From NCBI GenBank assembly GCA_006503535.1, contig QYRS01000016.1:124001-188000 (forward strand): DNA of 64,000 nucleotides. The letters are read 5' to 3'. Source of the DNA: Arthrinium phaeospermum (Eukaryota > Ascomycota > Sordariomycetes > Amphisphaeriales > Apiosporaceae). Shown here in pieces: positions 58,019 to 64,000 of this stretch. The translations under genes and the position numbers were made by a program. Position 1 is the stretch's first letter. Each line of letters begins with the position of its first letter. The notes beneath the pieces were generated by a model, which was not told the DNA's origin, searched no databases, and saw only the letters and a program-made list of their open reading frames with translations.

Positions 58019-58375
58019 GACGCGGTCTATGAGATGGGCAAAATCCAACATGCTACAAAACTGATAGCAACAGTAGCAAAAGGGAGTCAAGAAGCCAATA
58101 TTACGTAGATTGATATTATTAAGATTGCATGAACCTCCAAGGAAGAGAAAAGTGAGACGTTCCTTCCAACGGTAGATGTCAGTATGTTGATGGTGGTTGG
58201 CGGTTGGACTGGCCCCGCTGTAATAAACATTGCGACAGCACCAGGCTTAAGTGGAAGTCTGGTATCACAGGTATCTCCGAATCGGGTTTGCCAATGGGAC
58301 AAATATCTCCCCAGTTGACTGACCTAAACGGTTTTCCACCCGAATAACAACTATTCCACTGTCATAACCGTCAAC

Positions 58376-59041
58376 ATGCCCAGCCGCAGCAACACCCCTC
58401 GGATAATGACCGACGCGGTCCTGCCAATGCGCGATCCCTACATGGATCAAATAATCAATGGCACCAAGAACTACGAATTCCGCAAATACTGCCTGAAGGC
58501 CGACGTCCAGAGAATCTGGTTCTACCGAAGCGCGCCCCATTCGGCCATCACCCACGTCTGCGAGATCCAACCTGCCCGAACCAGAAATCCCGGTGATCCG
58601 CCCTTGCCAGAGAACGGCCTAGGCAACTCCGAGTATAATAAACGAGACCCCGAGTGGAATGGCTACGATTACGCCTACAAGATTACGTCGGTCTACGCGC
58701 TGCGCAAGATTATCCCACTGGCCGACATGATCAAGGACTACGGCTTCAAGAGCGCCCCACAGGGACTGGTGTACCTCCCGCGAGTACTCGGCACGAGCGT
58801 CGACTGGAGTAAACAACGACTCGTCCTCGACAGCGGTGGTGACGGTGGAGCCACTGGGACAAATGATGAGGGAGCCACTGGAGGCAACGATGGAACCACT
58901 GGAGGCAACGACAGAACCAGTGGTAGCAACGATGGAACAACAGGAGGTAACGACGGAAACACTGGGGGCAACGCTGGAACCACTGGGGGCAACGCTGGAA
59001 CAACTGGGAGCAACGATGATGCCGATGAGCGAAATGATTAA
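58376..59041 (+). CDS. ASCH/PUA-like domain protein with repetitive C-terminal tail
   Basis: Single exon, 221 residues from the ATG at 58376. Residues about 15-150 have the ASCH/EVE-type layout: LPMRDPYMDQIINGTKNYEFR (the K-P-x-Y-x-x-x-I-x-x-G-x-K-x-x-E-x-R pattern in modified form), VQRIWFYRSAP, ITHVCEI, AYKITSVYALRKIIPL and APQGLVYLP. Such PUA-like folds bind RNA or modified nucleotides; the ligand here is unknown. From about 158 to 214 the protein consists of heptads of the type GTTGGND, encoded by a minisatellite, followed by an acidic end. No membrane or signal sequence. It sits between the dioxygenase and acyltransferase genes but shows no obvious metabolic role. Confidence 0.75.
   Translation: MPSRSNTPRIMTDAVLPMRDPYMDQIINGTKNYEFRKYCLKADVQRIWFYRSAPHSAITHVCEIQPARTRNPGDPPLPENGLGNSEYNKRDPEWNGYDYAYKITSVYALRKIIPLADMIKDYGFKSAPQGLVYLPRVLGTSVDWSKQRLVLDSGGDGGATGTNDEGATGGNDGTTGGNDRTSGSNDGTTGGNDGNTGGNAGTTGGNAGTTGSNDDADERND
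58847..59017 (+). repeat. 21-base minisatellite inside a coding region
   Basis: One 24-base unit and seven 21-base units (consensus GGAACCACTGGAGGCAACGA plus one base), imperfect, all in frame, encoding GxTGGND heptads. Because the unit length is a multiple of three, copy-number change leaves the frame intact. Confidence 0.9.
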
Positions 59042-59554
59042 GCTAGTGGGGTGGAATGAACTGAACGAATGGTGATACCACTTGAATGAACGAGAATGAA
59101 TTAATGAGCAATGGAATAACAAGGGAAAGGGGGGAAATACAAGCTGCGGCGACAGCAATTCAATACAAATACTCACACATATATTGCTTCTGTTTTGTTA
59201 CGTGCATGGTCATCCTTATTGTTTGCGGTTGTTCAACTGAAGCAAACTTGGGACGCAGGCTGATCCTGATCTATACTGTTTGCTTGCGTAACATTGATAT
59301 GTATGATTTCCTTCGAGTCATCAGCAATCAGGACGGACATCATGGTTTCCTTGTCACAGTATCATGTCTGGCGCCGAGTATATAAAGCTGTTGCTTTTCT
59401 CATACCTCTTGATTTCCTCATACAGCCCAAATATTTCCTTCTAGATCAACACTGATATCGCATTTGAGTGAGCGTTGAAGATACTTATCCTACGCCTGGA
59501 TTGCGATACTCTTGGCCTTCATAGTCGGCCCAGTTTCCATTTCTCGAGGGAAAA
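59042..59554. other. Intergenic region
   Basis: About 0.5 kb, AT-rich; promoter of the acyltransferase gene with a TATA box at 59379. No gene. Confidence 0.45.
59379..59386 (+). promoter_or_regulatory. TATA box of the acyltransferase gene
   Basis: TATATAAA about 170 bases upstream of the ATG at 59555. No other gene starts nearby. Confidence 0.55.
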
Positions 59555-60969
59555 ATGTCAGCCCCCAAAACATACTTGAAGGACCCCGAATTCGAAGACC
59601 AGATTGCCCCGCGCTCCTGGCTCAGCGCCTTCTACCTCTTCCGCGACAGCCTCTCCGCCGCCAGCCCAGCCCAGCACCGCCAAATCGTCGCGCGCCTCCG
59701 CCAAAACCTCGACGAGGCCGTCCGGCGCGTCCCGCGCTTCGGCGCCGAGCTCGAAGAGCAACCCGACGGGCGGATCCGCCTTGCTGTCGTCGCGGGCCGA
59801 GACGACGGCCCGGGCCTGCTGCACGAGTCGTCGTTGTGGGAGCACGCCGGTATCGATGACCTGCTGCCCATCGTCGAGCAGCCGGACGCGGCAAAGAATC
59901 TGCTCCTGCCTGACTTGGTGCGCACCACCGCGCGCGTCGATGTCCTGCGGGTGCGGGACGGCGTGTGCGTTGCGTTCCACGCCCATCATTCCGTGGCTGA
60001 CGGGGCCACGTTCGCCATGTTCACGCGGAGCGTGGCCGAAGGCGGACCGCTTTCGCTGCCTGAAAGAACCCGCCCACCATCGCGATCGCCGACGACGGCA
60101 GAACAGGATTCTATCTGGCTCCGAAACGTCTCGGCGGAAATGAGAGTATATGCTCTCCGCGACGCGTACATTTGCCTCGCAGACAAAGGCGGGCCGGCCC
60201 AGCCCGCGGAACCGCACCGCAGCTTCGCACCGCCGACCGAGAGCAGGACCTACCGGGTCTCCCGAGCCAAGTGCAAGGCGCAGATCTCGGAGAATCGCCA
60301 GGCGTGGATCGCGGAGCACCCCGAGCGGGATGCCCGCGTGTTCACCGTCTTCGAGTTCCTGGCCGCCCATCTCGCCGCCCACGCGATATCGGCGCGCCTG
60401 GACGCGGCCGAGGCGTGGGGCAAGGACGCCACCATCTGGATCCCCGTCGACGTGCGGCCCGTCGTCGGGCGCGGGCCCGACACCCACGGCAACACGGTCG
60501 TGCCCGCCGCCGTTGACCTCAGCCCCCGGTGTGTCTGCGCGCGAGTTGGGGCCTGGGCGACGAGGACCAGCGCCAGGCCGTCGACTTCATCGCCGCGGCC
60601 GTGTCGGACACGATCCGGCTCGTCCGGACGCGGGAGTGGCTCCTATGGAGACAGGAACTGGTCCATGGGATCGCCGAGAAGGATGTAAGGGATTTTGGTG
60701 TTGGGTTCAAGACCGCCGACTGCCACTGGGTGCACGTGAACGACGCGCGGCACTTTGGGGCCGACTTCAGCTTTCCCTACCTGGGGAAGGCGGATGCGGT
60801 GCGGCGGCATGTACCCAGCGCGCCGGGGATCCAGCTGCATCCGACGCGGGAGGGGGATGATGCGGTGGTGTTCACTATCACTTTGCCAAAGGAGGCTATG
60901 GAGAACCTCTATGAGAGACGGTATTTTGTTGATTTCATCAAAGGCATCGAGGCGGCGCCGAGCGAGTAG
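59555..60969 (+). pseudogene. BAHD-like acyltransferase gene with one-base frameshift
   Basis: The ATG at 59555 opens a frame with an acyltransferase N-terminal half. It contains a strand-rich region and the catalytic HHSVADG (HxxxD motif) at about residue 147, then FTVFEFLAAHLAAHAI and IPVDVRPVVGRGPDTHGN. After AVDLSPR (about 60528) this frame turns into Arg/Ser-rich noise and stops at 60688. One base back the protein resumes with ASWGLGDEDQRQAVDFIAAA and reaches ADFSFPYLGKADAVRR, the position of the DFGWG-type motif, ending at 60969. Full length would be about 471 residues. A missing base in the C(5) run at 60523-60527 gives a smooth join. Relatives include trichothecene O-acetyltransferase-like and other secondary-metabolite acyl-CoA transferases. 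No GT-AG intron of normal size fixes the frame. Sequencing error is a real alternative. Confidence 0.75.
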
Positions 60970-61231
60970 TGGCTCGTTGCCGGTTGTGCGTTGAACTGAG
61001 AGATTGGACTCAGGGATGGTAATATCGGCGCCCAAAGGGATAGTGCATAGCTAGTTGGTTTTCCTACCTACTTGCGTAAAGATATAAATATCTTCGAGAT
61101 ACTATTTCACACCTGATGAGATGTCCTGGGGCTGTCAAAATGTGTCCAATAAGCTGTTGGTTGACCCTCTCATGCTCTTAGTCGCGTGCAACGGAAAATG
61201 ATTCACGTTGGCGTCCCCTCAATGGGTATAC
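60970..61231. other. Short spacer between convergent genes
   Basis: 3' flanks of the acyltransferase and 2EXR genes; nothing recognised. Confidence 0.4.
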
Positions 61232-62131
61232 TCAACTGTGGTCCTCTTCGAAAAGCCCGGTCTGCTTCTTGCGTCCCGATCCGGCCATGGTGCCCAAATC
61301 CGTCAACAAATGTATCCGCGGTACCGTGGATACGCATATACCCTGTTCCACCTCCTCTCCACCATCTCTTCCCTCTCCTTCCTTCCCCGCCCCCTCCGTC
61401 TTCCACACCCAAGTCCGCGCCCGAAACTCACGGCTCTGCGGCCCATGATCGCACACCACCCCCGACCCCGGCCGCGAAAGCCGCGCGTAGAGCTCCGCGG
61501 TCGGCGCGTCCAGCGCCGGGTACCGCAGGTGGTCCGGCAGCTTCTCGTAGCACAGCCGGCCCTTCTCGACGATGAGCGTTTGCAAGTTTGGGCAGTCCCG
61601 GCGCAGCCGCGCGTTCAGCGCCGCGATGGCGGCCCAGTGCGCCCAGAAGAAGGCCAGATGCCGGAGCCGGGCCAGCTCGCCGGGAGCGAACCCGTCGAGG
61701 AGCCGGCGCGTTTCTTTGGGGTTGTGGAGGACGAGGACGGTCGTGGCGGGGTTGAGCCAGTAGTAGGGGCCCTCTTCGTCTTCGCCTGTCCCATTGGATG
61801 ATGGGGATGGTACCAGCTCGTCGCCCACGATGAGCTTGGGCCCGCGCGGCCCCCGGAACGGCCGGCCGAAGACGGCCTTCATCGTCTCCCGGGCCTCGTG
61901 GCAGGCCTGGCCGACCAGGTGGGGCGGCGAGGGCCCGACGAACCGCATCCGGAACCGGGCTTCGATGGGGTAGGAGCGACGCCCGTCCATGCGGCTGGTC
62001 TCGCGCTCGGCCAGGACGGCGGCCCAGACGCAGTCGACGGCCAGGGCCTCCTTCCAGATCAGAAGGCGCAGTTCGGGGGGCAGGTGGCCGAAGAGGGCGA
62101 AACACGGGGGTGTTATTTCGTTGGTAGCCAT
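61232..62131 (-). CDS. 2EXR-domain protein (F-box-like fungal family)
   Basis: Single exon, 299 residues from the ATG at 62131-62129; the frame extends six codons further only to a TTG. The N-terminus CFALFGHLPPELRLLIWKEAL is the signature of the 2EXR domain, which continues for about 120 residues with HLVGQACHEARETMKAVF. A later conserved part contains TTVLVLHNP and LRHLAFFWAHWAAI. The family is greatly expanded in Sordariomycetes and Leotiomycetes. Function is unknown, though the start of the domain resembles an F-box. An acidic linker DELVPSPSSNGTGEDEEG is probably a loop. Confidence 0.85.
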   Translation of the reverse strand: MATNEITPPCFALFGHLPPELRLLIWKEALAVDCVWAAVLAERETSRMDGRRSYPIEARFRMRFVGPSPPHLVGQACHEARETMKAVFGRPFRGPRGPKLIVGDELVPSPSSNGTGEDEEGPYYWLNPATTVLVLHNPKETRRLLDGFAPGELARLRHLAFFWAHWAAIAALNARLRRDCPNLQTLIVEKGRLCYEKLPDHLRYPALDAPTAELYARLSRPGSGVVCDHGPQSREFRARTWVWKTEGAGKEGEGRDGGEEVEQGICVSTVPRIHLLTDLGTMAGSGRKKQTGLFEEDHS

Positions 62132-62985
62132 GATGTGAATAATAATCAATTGGTTAGCAGCTGAAGCGTAACAAGTTAATGAGTGAAGGAGAAGAGAATC
62201 CCGAAGCTGAGGTGGCGCGGGGTTTTAAACGGCTCAGTGGTGGGCTTGGCCTCGACTTGACCGTTTCCAGCCCGTCGGGCCAGACCCCAGGCCAGAACGC
62301 AGGGTCTGAGAGCACTAATATCTGACATGCGGCACAGCTGGGGTTTAGCGGCCCCGCAGAATCCACCGGGCAGGGATGGGCCCGACCAACAAGCCCATCC
62401 CAATAATGCGGCTCCACCTCTGGCCTGCGAATGACAGGCCGCCCGGGTATATTCTTGGTTCCCGCATCAGGTGAACCGACCGGGGAGCAGGTACGGGAAA
62501 GTGTTGGAGGACGAACTGGGGAATTGATGGTGCTAACATGTGAAGCTCATGCGATGTTCAAGCCCACGTGAGTTGCCAACGTTGCAATGCAAAGTGCTCA
62601 GGCGACAGACAGAATTGAAGAATGTCGAGATCAACCTGTTTGGGATGAAGGTCCGTGAGCGGGTCGACGATTATCACACCACGAACCAACGCACGTGGCT
62701 TCCAGGGTCATATTCGTCCCTCGCCCAGTCTCCACGCGGTTGCCCTTGATCATGTGATGTAGGAAGGGAAGTTGTTATATTTCGAATGAGTGTGGTGACC
62801 TAGGTACAAAATTAAAAATATCCCCCCTTTCCTTTTCCAATGATTGTCTTGAATGAGCTGTCGATCCACGTAGGACCACCAGTCCAGTTGCACAAACCAG
62901 GCGGAGCCCCTTCCAGTCTCCCATCTGTTCATCTTCTCCGAGGGCGCTCGTCGGCGAGCATGCCGGCAGATGCTGCTGTCACGAC
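62132..62985. other. Intergenic region
   Basis: Promoter of the 2EXR gene and 3' side of the Cys-rich protein gene. No gene recognised. Confidence 0.45.
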
Positions 62986-63417
62986 TTAGCAGATGTCGTT
63001 CTTGGTGAGGAAGTCGCCGAGCGCGGAAACGCAGCTGGCGCAGCCGCAGAGCTGTAGGGTTGCGGTTCCAAATGTCAACAAAGTCCGTACTGGTACGTTG
63101 GTAGGAGATCACAGTTTGATAAGACGACTCACCTTCTCGGACCCGCCCGAGACGCAGTCGACGACGGCGCCGGGGTCCGCACGGAAGATGCCGAGGGCGA
63201 TGCAGGCGGCCGAGGCCAGCACCCCGGCGCAGTTGCCGAAGCTGCAGTCGGCGTCGGCCTGGGCCGCGAAGAGGATGGCCTCCTCCACCATGGTCTCGTT
63301 GGACTTGAGCGTCATGTCGGTGTTGAAGGGGCCCATGGGGGCGGAGGCGCGGGCGACGGGGCCGGCGAGGGCGTTGCTGGCGAGCAGGGCGACGAAGGGG
63401 GCGGCGGAGAAACGCAT
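62986..63417 (-). CDS. Small Cys-rich secreted protein, fungal Cbp-like
   Basis: Two exons on the minus strand, 63133-63417 and 62986-63051, giving 116 residues; the 81-base intron is GTGAGT...CTACAG at a phase-0 junction. Signal peptide MRFSAAPFVALLASNALA, then a short propeptide-like stretch. The mature part has eight Cys in the order DC, NC, AC, DC, LC, GC, SC, IC, enough for four disulfides, within helical Ala-rich sequence. The pattern (CSFGNC, AACIAL, DCVSGG, CGCASC and a terminal C) resembles small secreted ascomycete proteins annotated as fungal calcium-binding (Cbp) type, named after a Histoplasma virulence protein. Calcium binding or an effector role here is inference. The last exon supplies four of the eight Cys. 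Confidence 0.85.
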
Positions 63418-64000
63418 CTTGGAGGAGGAGATGTTCGGTTTGTTTGTGGGGTTTGTGGGGTTTGTATGATGGGGAGGAAAGAGGGCTGCTGGGTTGTACG
63501 GCTGGGCTGGTGAGACTGGCGGTGGATGATGCGGTTGAGGACAAAAGTCAGTTGGACTGGAGGCGGAGTGAAACGTCTTTTTATATTGAAGGGATGTCTA
63601 TCTCAACTGTTCCTGGTTTGCCAGAACATATCGCCAGTAAGAAGCCCTGACATGCCTCATGTCGGCGTTTCTTGCCATATCTGCGCCGTACTGGCCACAC
63701 TACGTCTGGAGACGATGTTGCTTTGGACATGTCACTCCGAGTGCAGAGGGAACTTTGCGCCCCGCAATGTGGCCTGTGATGGCCACGAACAGGTAAATCT
63801 GCATTCATTTCTCGTGAAGGTATCTCGCAAGAGAAGTGGATCAGTTGTATGAGATGCTGACTGTGATGCTGGCATGAAGCCTTACTGATGGCTTTTCCAG
63901 ATGCGGAAGGCCAAGACTCAGGTCTTTCCTCTAGACGTTGATGATCATTGCCAAACCATCAGACGTAGTGTGATTTCAGATATATTCCAGCATCAGAGTA
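63418..64000. other. Right end of window, no gene recognised
   Basis: Promoter of the Cys-rich protein gene followed by sequence with only short open frames. A gene extending from beyond the window cannot be excluded. Confidence 0.4.
63577..63585 (-). promoter_or_regulatory. TATA box of the Cys-rich protein gene
   Basis: TATAAAAAG on the minus strand about 160 bases upstream of the start codon at 63417. Confidence 0.5.

Overview
The window looks like nuclear DNA of a filamentous ascomycete (Pezizomycotina, probably Sordariomycetes; genus not resolved). Genes are GC-rich, especially at third codon positions, and are split by short GT-AG introns of 50-133 bases. Intergenic spaces run from 0.3 to 3 kb. 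The families are typical of this group: HET domain, PTH11-like seven-helix receptor, 2EXR, GT90, Mug190-like SMP/C2 protein, and a Cys-rich secreted protein resembling fungal Cbp. There are no operons, CRISPR arrays, phages or intact transposons. I find 21 protein-coding loci, two intron-containing tRNA-Glu(CTC) genes and one probable decayed gene.

Left part (1-23.7 kb): a six-exon AAA+ ATPase; a conserved secreted protein; an HSL-type alpha/beta hydrolase; a TPR protein facing away from a HET-domain protein; a secreted subtilisin-like protease; and an F-box protein. Middle (23.7-39.7 kb): a Mug190-like lipid-transfer/contact-site protein, an alpha/beta hydrolase, a seven-helix rhodopsin-like receptor, a HAD phosphatase and a multi-pass membrane protein of unknown function. 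Right part (39.9-64 kb): tRNA-Glu, a GT90 glycosyltransferase, a UBL3/MUB-type prenylated ubiquitin-like protein, the proteasome assembly chaperone Ump1, a YDR061W-like soluble tandem ABC protein and a second tRNA-Glu. These are followed by a Dal5-type MFS carrier divergent from a 2-oxoglutarate dioxygenase, an ASCH/PUA-like protein with a minisatellite tail, a BAHD-like acyltransferase, a 2EXR protein and the small Cys-rich secreted protein.

Most genes are unrelated housekeeping or accessory loci. Two neighbourhoods stand out. The TPR/HET divergent pair could concern allorecognition. The 53.5-61 kb block (carrier, dioxygenase, acyltransferase) looks like a small metabolic cluster in which both enzyme genes carry an apparent one-base reading-frame break, with a stop-bearing relic between them. 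Similar one-base breaks are likely in the membrane protein near 38.58 kb and possible in the F-box gene near 22.48 kb. Several lie at short homopolymers, so sequencing error must be separated from real decay before concluding anything.
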